A stretch of 64,000 nucleotides of DNA from Desertimonas sp963732335. Lineage in GTDB: Bacteria > Actinomycetota > Acidimicrobiia > Acidimicrobiales > Ilumatobacteraceae. The notes under the pieces are model-generated. The model was not told the origin of the DNA. It ran no database searches and worked only from the letters and a program-made list of their open reading frames with translations. The stretch is taken from contig CAVSZO010000039.1 in the NCBI GenBank assembly GCA_963732335.1, positions 1 to 64,000 of the forward strand, written 5' to 3'. Below are positions 1 to 9,964 of the stretch, in pieces. A program made the translations under genes and the position numbers. Each line of letters begins with the position of its first letter. Position 1 is the first letter of the stretch.

Positions 1-35
1 TCAGGCGGACGCTCTGCCGACTGAGCTACTCGACC
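1..35 (-). tRNA. tRNA-Phe (GAA), 5' part only
   Basis: The reverse strand reads as the 5' acceptor strand (GGTCGAG), D-arm and first half of an anticodon stem, and runs off the window at the anticodon. The loop begins CTGA, so the anticodon is GAA (Phe) or GAC (Val). The Glu-Asp-Phe order, common in actinobacteria, favours Phe. The 3' half lies outside the window. Confidence 0.7.
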
Positions 36-78
36 GTGACCCGCGTAGCGCTGTGCTCTCGCACAGCGCTTGGCGCTG

Positions 79-153
79 CGGTCCCGACGGGACTTGAACC
101 CGCGACCTCCGGCTTGACAGGCCGGCGTGAACTCCAGACTTCACCACGGGACC
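79..153 (-). tRNA. tRNA-Asp (GTC)
   Basis: A complete 75-base cloverleaf on the reverse strand. The acceptor GGTCCCG pairs with CGGGACC. The anticodon stem CCGGC/GCCGG encloses loop CTGTCAA (anticodon GTC). The T-arm is GCGGGTTCAAGTCCCGT. CCA is not encoded. It is the middle gene of a Glu-Asp-Phe run probably transcribed leftward as one unit. Confidence 0.95.
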
Positions 154-169
154 AGTGGTTTTTATGTCG

Positions 170-243
170 CACCCCGAACGGGATTCGAACCCGTGCCGCC
201 ACCTGAAAGGGTGGTGTCCTAGGCCGCTCAGACGATCGGGGGC
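170..243 (-). tRNA. tRNA-Glu (TTC), with apparent 1-base indels
   Basis: Reverse-strand tRNA with T-arm CGGGTTCGAATCCCG and anticodon region CCACC-CTTTCA-GGTGG, read as anticodon TTC. Two oddities stand out. The anticodon loop has six bases where seven are needed. The 5' acceptor has five C where four would let GCCCCGA pair with TCGGGGT. Both are what single-base errors in or beside homopolymers would produce, so the real gene is probably normal. It is first in the Glu-Asp-Phe run. Confidence 0.85.
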
Positions 244-383
244 CTATCGACTCCTCCAGTTGAGGGCACCGGAACACTACCAGCGCCCCACCGGTCGTTC
301 CACGAGGCCGCCACTCCGATCCGGGCGGCCCCCGACCCGCTCCTTTCAGCGCTGTAGCAGCCCTCAAGGCCGTGAGGCTGACG

Positions 384-389
384 TAACGT
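384..389 (+). promoter_or_regulatory. -10 box of a probable leaderless promoter (DUF1697 gene)
   Basis: TAACGT ends 7 bases before the GTG at 397, so transcription would begin at or next to the start codon. There is no Shine-Dalgarno sequence. The same geometry recurs at many other starts in this window. Confidence 0.5.
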
Positions 390-396
390 CGACGGG

Positions 397-942
397 GTGA
401 CGGCACGGCTGGCGTTCATCCGCGGCATCAACGTCGGCGGCAAGGCGCCAGGTGCCGATGGCCGAGCTGCGCGAGGCGCTGACCGAGCGCGGGTTCGACA
501 ACGTGCGGACGTACATCCAGAGCGGCAACGTCGTCTACGACGCGCCGCCGCGAGCGGCGACTCGAACGGCCACGCTGCGCAAGGGGCGGCGACGATCACG
601 GCGACGATCGAGGCGATGCCGCGGTTTCGCGCCGGTCGTGATGGTGCTCACGGCCGAGGCGGTCGCTGCTGCTCTCGCAGCCTCGCCGTACCGCGACGAG
701 GACCCGGCGCAAGGCGTTCCTGGTGTTCGTCGACGGCGAATCGGCCGGGCTCGGCGACCTCGACCGGAATGGCGACGAACGGCGAGGAGTGGCCGATCGG
801 CGGATGGCGTCATCCACCTCCACTGCCCGAACGGACTCGGGCGCAGCAAGCTCGGTGGCAGCTCGCCGCCTCCAAGCGCGTGCCGACGACGACGCGCAAC
901 CTCCGCACGATCGCCAAGCTCCTCGAGCTCGCCGACTCGTAG
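397..942 (+). CDS. DUF1697 family protein (frameshifted)
   Basis: The product matches the DUF1697 family, small cytoplasmic proteins of unknown function. The N-terminus 'LAFIRGINVGGKA', the segment 'RTYIQSGNVVY' and the C-terminal 'TTRNLRTIAKLLELA' are family hallmarks and occur in the right order. They lie in different frames, with at least three changes (near 450, 550-720 and 780-880). The last segment returns to the frame of the GTG start and stops at 942. The start is GTG 397, placed by the conserved N-terminus and by a TAACGT box 7 bases upstream. About 180 residues once joined, normal for the family. The frame changes are probably sequencing indels. Confidence 0.7.
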   Translation: MTARLAFIRGINVGGKAPGADGRAARGADRARVRQRADVHPERQRRLRRAAASGDSNGHAAQGAATITATIEAMPRFRAGRDGAHGRGGRCCSRSLAVPRRGPGARRSWCSSTANRPGSATSTGMATNGEEWPIGGWRHPPPLPERTRAQQARWQLAASKRVPTTTRNLRTIAKLLELADS

Positions 943-943
943 C

Positions 944-1822
944 GTGCCGCCGGTGGAGCTGAGCTTCTTCGCCGCGCCCGAGCGACACGCACGATCGACG
1001 GTCGCACCGTCGAGTGGTTCACGCCGACCGACCACTGCCGCGGGCCGTGGGACGCCGACGCCTGCCACGCCGGCCCGCCGACCGGTCTGCTCGTGCGGGC
1101 GATGGAGCGGGCGCTGCCCGACGTCCGTCTCGCCCGCATCACCGTCGACCTCGCCAAGCCGATCCCGATGGCCGGGTTCCGCATCGACGTCGAGGTGACC
1201 CGCCGCGGCCGGACGGTCGCCGGAACCACGCGCCGCTGATCGTCGACGGCGAGGGCGTCGTGCGCGTCACCGCCACCGGCTTGCACGTCGTCGAGCAGCA
1301 GGCGCCGCTGTTCGACGCGACGCTCGACAACTCCGGCGTCGTGACGCCGCGGCTGGCCGACGCCGAGCCCGGCCCGTTCCCGATCGACGCCGGCCGCCAC
1401 CACGGGCTCCCCGGGTTCAGCGGCGAAGCGGTGCGCATGCGCTACCCGCCCGGCGAGATCCGGGGCCGGGCGCGACGACGGTGTGGATGAACACGGCGCC
1501 GCTGCTGCCCGGCGAGACGCCGTCGCCGTTCCAGGCGATCTGCCCGCTCGCCGACTGCGGCAACGCCTTCGGCCGCCACGCCGAGCCGTGGGAGGTCGCC
1601 TTCGTCAACGCCGACCTGACGATCGCCCTGCACCGCGACCCCGTCGGCGAGTGGTTCGGCTCGCGCGCCGTGTCGTGGTGGCAGCCGAGCGGCGTCGGCC
1701 TCGCCGACGCCCTGCTGTTCGACGACGGCGGACCCGTCGGCCGGGCGCTGCAGACGATGATCCTGCGCCCGGTCTGGCCTCGGGTCAGTCGCCGGGCTCG
1801 AAGCCGAGGTCGGCGGCGGTGA
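944..1822 (+). CDS. acyl-CoA thioesterase family protein (frameshifted)
   Basis: Joined across frames this reads as a double-hotdog (TesB-like) thioesterase of about 270 residues. The N-terminal part contains 'WDADACHAGPPTGLLVRAME' and 'ITVDLAKPIPMAGFR', typical of this family. The C-terminal part contains 'VSWWQPSGVGLADALLFDD'. The role would be hydrolysis of an acyl-CoA in the cytosol; the substrate cannot be read from sequence. Start GTG 944, just after the preceding stop, suggests an operon with the DUF1697 gene. Frames change near 988, 1228 and 1465. The end is uncertain: the last frame stops at 1822, overlapping the 3' end of convergent pyrE, and a lost stop near 1785 is likely. Confidence 0.65.
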
Positions 1823-2359
1823 GCAGCGGCGCGTAGGCGATCCCGGCCTCTGCCGCCAGCGCCGCGCACGTGCCGCCGCGGTCGACGATGACGGTGATCA
1901 GCACCGGCTCGGCGCCGAACGCGCGGACGACATCGACCGCCTCGAACAGCGACGTCCCGCGGGTGACCGTGTCCTCGGTGATGACGACGCGGTCGCCCGG
2001 CTGCAGCGCCCCGGCGATGCGGCCGACGATGCCGTGGTCCTTGGCTTCCTTGCGCACCGTGAAGCTGCGCAGCTGCCGGCCACGGGTCGCCGCCACGGCG
2101 GCGACGCCGTAGGCGACCGGATCGGCACCGACCGTCAGCCCGCCGATCGCCGTGGCGTCGTCGGGGATGATCTCGAGCGCGGCGTCGGCGACGAGCAGGA
2201 TGCCGTCGGGCCGGCACGCCGTCTGCTTGGTGTCGAGGAACCAGTTGCTCGTGGCCCGGACTTCAGCGTGAAGTCGCCGCGCTTGACCGAGTGCTCCAGC
2301 ACGTGGTCGCGCAGCGCGGCCCGAGCCGGCGGCAGCGGTGGGAGGACGGGCTCCGGCAT
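1785..2359 (-). CDS. pyrE: orotate phosphoribosyltransferase (one frameshift)
   Basis: PyrE converts orotate and PRPP to orotidine monophosphate in de novo pyrimidine synthesis. The protein has the N-terminal 'SVKRGDFTLKSG', the substrate segment 'SNWFLDTKQT', and the PRPP-binding loop 'RVVITEDTVTRGTS' in which the usual acidic pair is E-D. Length about 190 residues, as expected. The frame changes once near 2259, between 'KSGPRAT' and 'SNWFLDTK'; the gene is otherwise complete. Start ATG 2359 agrees with the family N-terminus and sits 7 bases after TACGGT. It is divergent from the F420 oxidoreductase, with starts 37 bases apart. Confidence 0.88.
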
Positions 2360-2366
2360 GGCGACG

Positions 2367-2372
2367 ACCGTA
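2367..2372 (-). promoter_or_regulatory. -10 box of a probable leaderless promoter (pyrE)
   Basis: On the reverse strand TACGGT is followed by 7 bases and the ATG at 2359. No Shine-Dalgarno fits in the gap. A second box, TAGCCT at 2383-2388, lies 8 bases before the opposite GTG at 2397, so both divergent genes may be leaderless. Confidence 0.5.
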
Positions 2373-2396
2373 CCCGCGCTCGTAGCCTCGGCTGAC

Positions 2397-3340
2397 GTGT
2401 TCGACCTCAGCCAACTCCGCATCTTCACCGAGCCGCAGCAGGGCGCGACCTACGACGAGCTGCTCGCCGTCGCCCAGCGCGCCGAGCAACTCGGCTTCGG
2501 CGCCTTCTTCCGCAGCGACCACTACCTGGCGATGGGTGAGGCCCTCGAGGCCGGCGGGCTGCCCGGCCCGACCGATGCGTGGATCACGCTGGCCGGGCTC
2601 GCCCGCGACACGTCGACGATCCGCCTCGGGACGCTCGTCACGCCGGCGACGTTCCGCCTCCCGGGCGTGCTGGCGATCTCCGTCGCCAACGTCGACCAGA
2701 TGTCCGGCGGCCGGGTCGAGCTCGGGCTCGGCGCCGGCTGGTACGAGCAGGAGCACACGCCTACGGCATCCCGTTCCCTGATCTCGGCGAGCGCTTCGAC
2801 CGCCTCGAGGAACAGCTGGAGATCGTCACCGGGCTGTGGTCGACGCCGACCGGGGAGCGCTTCAGCTTCGCCGGCCGGCACTACCAGCTGACCGATTCGC
2901 CGGCGCTGCCCAAGCCGGTCCAGGGCGGTGACATGCCGATCATCATCGGCGGCGGCGGACGGCGCCGAACGCCGCGGCTGGCGGCGCGATTTGCCGCCGA
3001 GTTCAACCTCGCCTTCCGCTCCGTCGACGACTTCACCGACGCAGCGCCAGCGAGTCATCGATGCCTGTGCAGCAGCTGGCCGAGACCCGGCATCGATGAC
3101 ATTCTCGGCCGCCCTCGTCGTTGCCATCGGCGCTGATGAGCGCGAGTACGTGCGACGAGCAGCGGCGATCGGACGGCAGCCCGACGAATTGCGCGAGAAC
3201 GGGATTGCCGGCGTTGCCGAGGAGGCTGCGGCGACGATGGAACGATGGCAGCGACGCCGGTGCCGACCGTCTCTATCTGCAAGTACTCGACCTCGCCGAC
3301 CTCGATCATCTCGATGTGATCGCCCGCAGTGCAGATCTGA
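2397..3340 (+). CDS. LLM class F420-dependent oxidoreductase (frameshifted)
   Basis: A luciferase-like TIM-barrel flavin/F420 enzyme of about 310 residues. The N-terminus 'FDLSQLRIFTEPQQGATYDE', 'LGFGAFFRSDHYL', 'SGGRVELGLGAGWYEQEH' and the C-terminal 'LYLQVLDLADLDHLDVIA' are characteristic of the actinobacterial F420 branch. The substrate is unknown. Frames change near 2760, 3045 and 3245. The end is placed at the TGA 3338-3340, which restores the usual short tail after a presumed 2-base loss near 3328. Start GTG 2397 follows TAGCCT by 8 bases. Confidence 0.75.
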
Positions 3341-3422
3341 CGACTGCCCATCAGCGCACCGTCCATCGGATGTTGAGCCGATCTGTACCAAGGCGACGTG
3401 TCAGATTCCGTCGACCGCGTCT

Positions 3423-3428
3423 TATAAT
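3423..3428 (+). promoter_or_regulatory. consensus -10 box TATAAT, leaderless promoter
   Basis: A perfect TATAAT, rare in such GC-rich DNA, ends 7 bases before the ATG at 3436. This would place the transcript start on the A of the ATG. No convincing -35 is seen (3399-3405 is weak). A perfect -10 suggests strong expression. Confidence 0.6.
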
Positions 3429-3435
3429 GCCTGCC

Positions 3436-3849
3436 ATGGCAAAGCGTGGACCGAAGAGCCCGATGACCGATGAACACAAGGCCGCTCTCGCCCGTGGTCG
3501 TTCTGAAGGCCGTGCCGTCCGTGACTATCTCGAGTCGTTGCGTGCCAACAAACCTCGTCGTGGTCGGCGCCGCACGAAGGATTCGATCGCCAAGCGACTC
3601 ACCGCAATCGAGTCCGAGCTCGCCACTGCCGATGCCCTCAGCGAGCTGAAATTGCTCCAGGAGCGGCGCGATCTGCAGGCCGAATTGGAATCGAAGTCGG
3701 CCGTCACCGACCACGCCGCGCTGGAAGATGCGTTCGTCAAGGTCGCCCGTTCATACAGCGAGCGCCAAGGCATCACCTACACGACGTGGCGGGAGATCGG
3801 CGTCGACGCGGCGGTGCTCAGCAAAGCCGGCATCAGCCGCCGCGACTGA
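3436..3849 (+). CDS. small basic conserved protein, function unknown
   Basis: 137 residues. It begins 'MAKRGPKSPMTDEHKAALA', continues with an arginine/lysine-rich stretch ('PRRGRRRTKDSIAKRL', about residues 38-53) and then a predicted helical segment rich in Glu, Leu and Gln (about 55-90). The C-terminal part ends in 'TTWREIGVDAAVLSKAGISRRD', which resembles a small helix-turn-helix. I recognise the type as a hypothetical protein found across actinobacteria but know no established function. Basic composition, small size and a perfect -10 box would fit an abundant nucleoid-associated or RNA-binding protein; that is inference. ATG 3427 is in frame but overlaps the -10 box, so 3436 is preferred. 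The stop codon is part of the target duplication of the IS element that follows. Confidence 0.75.
   Translation: MAKRGPKSPMTDEHKAALARGRSEGRAVRDYLESLRANKPRRGRRRTKDSIAKRLTAIESELATADALSELKLLQERRDLQAELESKSAVTDHAALEDAFVKVARSYSERQGITYTTWREIGVDAAVLSKAGISRRD
3845..3849. repeat. target-site duplication ACTGA, left copy
   Basis: ACTGA abuts the left inverted repeat and recurs at 5812-5816 against the right one. The last three bases are the stop codon of the gene ending at 3849. Confidence 0.8.
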
Positions 3850-5811
3850 CCCGAGTTTGGCGGGTTGATCGCGTTTGACCTGGTGGAGCGGGGCGTGTTT
3901 CGGCGTGTTGTCACTACATCGTGGCTGGTAGCAGGGGTGATGCGCTGTGGGTCGCTGGTCAGCGGGTGTGGGCGTGGTCCCAGTCGCTGGTGTCGACGCC
4001 GACGGCGGTGCAGATCGCTTGTTGGAGCGGGTCGCGGCGGGTGACGGCGTCGATGGGGTGGTCGCCGGCGGTGAGGGTGACGGTGCGGACGCGGTGCAGG
4101 TGGCGCAGGGCGCGGGCGGCGGTGAGGTGTTGGTCGGGCAGGTCGGGGTCGCGCACGTCGACGGCGCGCAGGGCGGCTTCGATGAGCGCCTCGATGACGG
4201 CGGCGTAGACGCAGATGGCGATGTGGCCGCGGACGCGTCGTTCGGTCCAGTGGCGCACGGGGCGGAGGTGCAAGAAGTCCTTGAGGACGCGGAAGCGATG
4301 CTCGACGGCGAGCAGTTGGCGGTACATCGTGACGACTTGGGCGGTGGTGGCGTCGGCGGCGGCGAGTGAGGTGGTCAGCACGTAGCGGCCGGCGAGCAGC
4401 GTCTCGTAGGCGAACGCCGCCTCGTTGTAGTGATAGAGGAAGTGACCTTCGTCGATCTCGACGTCGAAGAGGCGGGCGACGGGCGAGGCACCGAGGATGC
4501 GTTGGGCGGCGCGGCCGATCTTGCCGGCGTCGACGAGGTGGCCGTCATGCACCCGCCACTGCAGCGCTGACAGCTTCGCTTCGGTGGTGGCGACGAGTTC
4601 GGCGGTGCGTGTCGTGTCGCGCTGCCAGCGTTCGAAGCTGGCGGCCACGACGAGCGCGGCGCCCGTCGGCCAAGGTGATGTCGCAGGCGGCGCTGTTGGC
4701 GGCGGGCACCGGCACCCATGTCGCCGTCGGAGCGGCAGAGGCCTCGAGCGCCTCGCGGCAGGTGGGGTCGCGATGCAGGCGGGTGGCCAACACGTGGTCG
4801 AAGCTGTGACCTGCGACGACGTCGACGTTGTCGGCTGAGACGAGGCCGCGGTCGGCGACGACACAGATCCGTCGCGACCCCGAACCGCGCCGCCAGGTCG
4901 TCGAGCACGCCGGGCAACGTCGACACATCGGCGGTGTTGCCGGCGAACACGTGATGAGCGATCGGCAGCCCGTCGGTGGTGCACAACAACCCGATCACCA
5001 CTTGGGGGCGATCCGGGCGCCGGTCACGGCTGTAGCCGAACGCCTTGGACGGGAACCGCTCATTCGGGCGACGGTCACCTTCGAAGTAGGTCGACGTGAG
5101 GTCGTAGCAGACCAAGGTGAGGTCCATGTTCGCCAGGTCGCACAGCGCCGCGTACAGCTCGGCCTCGGTCGCCTCCTTCGTCTCGGCGACGGCGTCGAGG
5201 GCGCGGTAGTACTGATCGGTCGACGGCGGCGTGAAACCGGCGGGCATCACCACGTCGGCCTCCACCCATTCGGCCAGCCGCCGCTTCGAGCACGGGTCGA
5301 CGAGCCGGTTGGCGACCATCGCCAACACGGCGTCGCCCAACAGCTCGGCGCCGCGCCGCTCGCCGACGGTGGCGAACCAGCGGTCCAACCCCAACCGGCG
5401 CCACACCGAATCGACCGCCGCCACCGAGCCGAGCGCCGGGGCGGACTCCGCGGCGAGCCGGTCGACGGGCAGCCAGCGACCCGCCGCGTGGGCGGACAGG
5501 GCGGCGATGATCCGGTCGAGCTCACCGCTGGCGCGCAACGCGCCGGCTTCGCCGAGGCGGAACAGGACCCGGTGACCGACCTTGCCGCCGACGCGCGAGG
5601 CCTCCACCAATGACAGATACTCGTAGCTCTTGTTGCCCCGCTTCACCCGTGTCGTCTTCACGAACACACCCGTGATTATCGCACATCGCGGCGGTGAAGT
5701 GGTGGATATGTTGCCCCTACACCTTGCAGTGGAAACCGCCAACGGGGACATGAATCACCAGGTCACAGACTCGCCCCTCACGTCAAACGACGCCAACCCG
5801 CCAAACTCGGG
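3850..5811. mobile_element. IS1634-family insertion sequence, 1,962 bp
   Basis: The ends carry identical 18-bp inverted repeats, CCCGAGTTTGGCGGGTTG at 3850-3867 and its complement at 5794-5811. Similarity continues inward with a shared GTTTGAC. The pentamer ACTGA lies directly outside both ends (3845-3849 and 5812-5816) and is read as the target-site duplication. One transposase gene fills the element on the reverse strand. Insertion was at the TGA of the upstream gene, leaving that gene complete. Confidence 0.9.
3959..5667 (-). CDS. IS1634-family transposase (two frameshifts)
   Basis: A DDE transposase of about 565 residues. The N-terminal region 'FVKTTRVKRGNKSYEYLSLVE' is typical of the family. 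The acidic triad is visible: Asp in 'CYDLTSTYFEG', Asp in 'VVADRGLVSADN', and Glu in the C-terminal 'RQLLAVEHRFRVLKDF' or 'RHWTERRVRGHI' segment. The frame changes near 4865 and 4658, so as written no full-length protein is made. Since housekeeping genes here show the same lesions, the breaks may be sequence errors and the element may be active. GTG 5667 is chosen because the family N-terminus starts there. Confidence 0.88.
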
Positions 5812-5819
5812 ACTGAACT

Positions 5820-5873
5820 CTGTGTCAGCGTGTAAGCCCTCGGCGGGCAAACATGCTTACTTACTTTACACAG
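5820..5873. terminator. possible bidirectional terminator stem
   Basis: CTGTGT (5820-5825) pairs with ACACAG (5868-5873), and GTAAGC (5832-5837) pairs with GCTTAC (5855-5860). The stem lies between the small basic gene, now separated from it by the IS, and the 3' end of purB. There is no long T run. Before the insertion it would have followed the 3849 stop codon directly and served both converging genes. Confidence 0.4.
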
Positions 5874-5877
5874 ACGC

Positions 5878-7182
<1,305 letters not shown>

Positions 7183-7184
7183 CG

Positions 7185-8459
7185 CTACTGCCAGATCAGG
7201 TAGTCGTCGCGCTCGGCGCCGACGCCGACGACCCGGACCGGGACGCCAACCTGCTGCTCGATCAGCTCGATCAGCTGCCGGGCACCTGCCGGCAGCTGGG
7301 CCGCCTCGCGGACCTCGCCGAGGCCGATCGCCCCAGCCCGGCAACGTCTCGTAGACCGGCTCGACCCCGGCGAGGAGGTCGACTCGATCGGGGTACGCCG
7401 GCAACGGCGCGCCCGTCGATGCGGTAGCCGGTGCACACCTTGACCGCGTCGAATCCGTCGAGCACGTCGAGCTTGGTGACCGCCAGCTCGGTGAGGCTGT
7501 TCAGGCGGACGGCTTGGCGCAGCATCACGCAGTCGAGCCAGCCGGCGCGCCGGCGCCGCCCGGTGACGGTGCCGAACTCGCGGCCGACCTCGACGAGGCG
7601 GTCGCCGTCCGCGTCGGTCAGCTCCGTCGGGAACGGCCCGGCGCCGACCCGTGTCGTGTACGCCTTGGTGATCCCGACGATGCGGTCGATGTCGCGGGGC
7701 CCGAGCCCGGTGCCGGCGCAGGCTCCGCCGGCGGTCGGGTTCGACGACGTGACGTACGGGTAGGTGCCGTGATCGAGGTCGAGGAACGTCGCCTGGGCGC
7801 CTTCGAGCAGGAGGTGCGCACCGGTGGCGAGAGCGTCGTGGAGCAGGCTGACGGTGTCGGTGACGTACGGCGCCAGGCGGGCACCGAGGGCGTCGAACGT
7901 GTCGACGATGTCGTCGACGTCGAGCGCCTCGCCGCCATCGTCGGTGAGCTGGCGGTTCTCGGCGATCGCCCGGGCGCGGACGTGTTCGCCGAACCGGCGC
8001 GGGGTCGAGCACGTCACCGGCGCGGATGCCGACCCGGCGGGCCTTGTCCGCGTAGGCCGGCCCGATGCCCTTGAGCGTGGTGCCGATCTTGTCGTCGCCG
8101 CGCATCGTCTCGGCGATGGCGTCGTGGGCCTGATGCCACGGGAAGATGAGATGAGCGAGGCTGGAGACGCGAAGCCGATCGCACGAGATGCCGCGAGCGG
8201 TGAGCGTGTCGATCTCGGCGAACAGCGTCGGCAGGTCGACGACGACCCCGTTGGCGATCACCGGGATGACGTGGTCGTAGAGGATCCCGCTCGGCGTCAG
8301 CTGCAGGGCGTAGCGCTCGCCACCGGCGACGACGGTGTGGCCGGCGTTGTGCCCGCCCTGGTAGCGCACGACGTAGCCGTGCTCCTTGGCGAGCAGGTCG
8401 ATGACCTTGGCCTTGCCCTCGTCGCCCCACTGGGCCCCGACGACGACGGTGACCGGCAC
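7185..8459 (-). CDS. purA: adenylosuccinate synthetase (two frameshifts)
   Basis: PurA joins IMP and aspartate with GTP to form adenylosuccinate. Visible motifs are the phosphate loop 'GAQWGDEGKAKVID' (the usual GKGK is GKAK here), 'GGHNAGHTVV', 'GTTLKGIGPAYADKARRVGIR', 'LLEGAQATFLDLDHGTYPYVTSSNP' and 'TGYRIDG'. Length is about 424 residues once joined. The frame changes near 8012 and again near 7360 back to the original. GTG 8459 gives 'VPVTVVVGAQWGDEGK', the normal N-terminus. It is upstream of purB in one operon, divergent from the HisD-like gene. Confidence 0.9.
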   Translation of the reverse strand: MPVTVVVGAQWGDEGKAKVIDLLAKEHGYVVRYQGGHNAGHTVVAGGERYALQLTPSGILYDHVIPVIANGVVVDLPTLFAEIDTLTARGISCDRLRVSSLAHLIFPWHQAHDAIAETMRGDDKIGTTLKGIGPAYADKARRVGIRAGDVLDPAPVRRTRPRPGDRREPPAHRRWRRGARRRRHRRHVRRPRCPPGAVRHRHRQPAPRRSRHRCAPPARRRPGDVPRPRSRHLPVRHVVEPDRRRSLRRHRARAPRHRPHRRDHQGVHDTGRRRAVPDGADRRGRRPPRRGRPRVRHRHRAAPARRLARLRDAAPSRPPEQPHRAGGHQARRARRIRRGQGVHRLPHRRARRCRRTPIESTSSPGSSRSTRRCRAGAIGLGEVREAAQLPAGARQLIELIEQQVGVPVRVVGVGAERDDYLIWQ

Positions 8460-8569
8460 GATCCGGGCGCTAGCCGCGGTGCCGCGAGCGAGCGCTAGCC
8501 GAGGAGTGGCCGTGCGGGCCGCGTGGCCGGTGACACTCCGATGCAGCAACCCGCCACGCTAGCGGCCGG

Positions 8570-8575
8570 TACCGT
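8570..8575 (+). promoter_or_regulatory. -10 box of a probable leaderless promoter (hisD-like)
   Basis: TACCGT is followed by exactly 7 bases and the GTG at 8583. The gap has no Shine-Dalgarno. Confidence 0.5.
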
Positions 8576-8582
8576 CTCGTCC

Positions 8583-9920
8583 GTGACCTCCATCATGCGG
8601 ACGGCGCGATGGGCCGACATGGACGACGCCGATCGGGCCGCCTTGTACGGCCGCGGGCTCGACGCCATCTTCGATCCCGAGCTGCGGGCGTCGATCGGGC
8701 GGTTGATCGACGACGTCGCGAACGCGCGGCGACGCCGCGGTCTGCGATGCCCTCGCCCGCTTCGACGGCGTCGACCGTCAAGCCGGGCAGACTTCGGGTC
8801 ACCGACGACGAGATCGAGGCGGCCACGGTTGCCCCCGAAGTCGACGCGGCGATCGACGATGCCATCGCGCACGTCCGCGCCTTCAGCGAGCACCAGCTCG
8901 CCCGACTCACCGACTGGAGCTTCGAAGCCGAGCCAGGTCTGGTCGTCGGCGAGAAGCTGACGCCGGTCGCGTCGGCCGGTCTGTTCGTCCCGTCCGGCAA
9001 GGCGAGCTATCCGAGCGTCGCCTACCAGCTGGCAACACCGGCGACGGTCGCCGGGGTCGAGCAGCATCGTCCTCGTCGTTCCGCCGATTCCCGGGACGCG
9101 ACGACGCAGCGTCGATCCGGCCGTGCTCGTCGTGTGCCGCAAGCTCGGGATCACCGACGTGTTCCGGGTCAACGGGCCGGCCGGCGTCGCCGCCATGGGG
9201 TTCGGCACCGAGTCGATCCCCCAGGTGCGGATGATCGTCGGTCCCGGGTCGCCGGCGGTGACGCTCGCCCAGATCGAGATGCAGCGCTACGGCGTGACGA
9301 CGATGATGCTGCTCGGCCCGACCGAGAGCGTGGTGATCGCCGACGGCAGCGCCGACCCGACTCGCCTCGCCGCCGACCTGCTGATCGAGGCCGAGCACGG
9401 CACCGACTCGACCGTCGTGCTGCTCACGCCCGACGAGGCGCTCGCCGTCGCGGTCGATGCCGAATTGGTGCCCAGCTCGCCGACCTACCGCAAATCCGGG
9501 CCACGGCGGCCCGAGCATCGCTCGGCGTCAACGGCGGCTGCGTCGTCACCGCCGACCTCGACGAGGCCGTCGCCATCGCCAACCGCATCGCCCCCGAGCA
9601 CCTCCAGGTCGCCGTCGACCCGCGATGCGAGAGCGGCGACGTCGACACGCTGGTCAACGCCGGCGAGATCCTCGTCGGCCAGGACACACCGTTCAGTGCC
9701 GCCAACTTCGTGATCGGATGCCCGGCCTCGTTGCCGACGTCGGGGTTCGCTCACGTCTCGTCCGGGATCACGGCGATGACGTTCATCAAACGCACCGCCG
9801 TGGCCCGCGCCGACGACGTCGGCGCTCAAGCGGATGGCGCCGTCGGTGATCGCCCTCGCCGATCACGAGGGCTTCCCGGCCCACGCCGCGGCGATCCGCC
9901 GCCGGGCCAGGCAGCCCTGA
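8583..9920 (+). CDS. hisD: histidinol dehydrogenase family protein (five frameshifts)
   Basis: A zinc, NAD-dependent HisD-fold dehydrogenase of about 445 residues. Seen are 'VPSGKASYPS', 'KLGITDVFRVNGPAGVAAMGFGT', 'VGPGSPAVTLAQIEMQRYG', 'LLGPTESVVIADGSADP', 'DLLIEAEHGTDS', and the C-terminal 'GEILVGQDTPFSAANFV' and 'FAHVSSGITAMTFIKRTAV'. Frame changes fall near 8725, 8775, 9058, 9462 and 9818. HisD oxidises histidinol to histidine. However, no other his gene is nearby, and the 'GPTESVVIAD' and 'ITAMTFIK' segments are also seen in HisD relatives acting on other alcohols (sulfopropanediol dehydrogenase type), so the specificity is uncertain. Start GTG 8583 is supported by the TACCGT box. Confidence 0.75.
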
Positions 9921-9964
9921 CGCGACGCGGTACGTTTCGGCCAGGCGGTGCCGAGGGAGAACGC

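Noticed and set aside
397..942. Calling DUF1697, the thioesterase and other split genes pseudogenes
   Set aside because: The same lesions hit essential genes and a tRNA, and family motifs stay intact in every frame, so sequence error is the better explanation.
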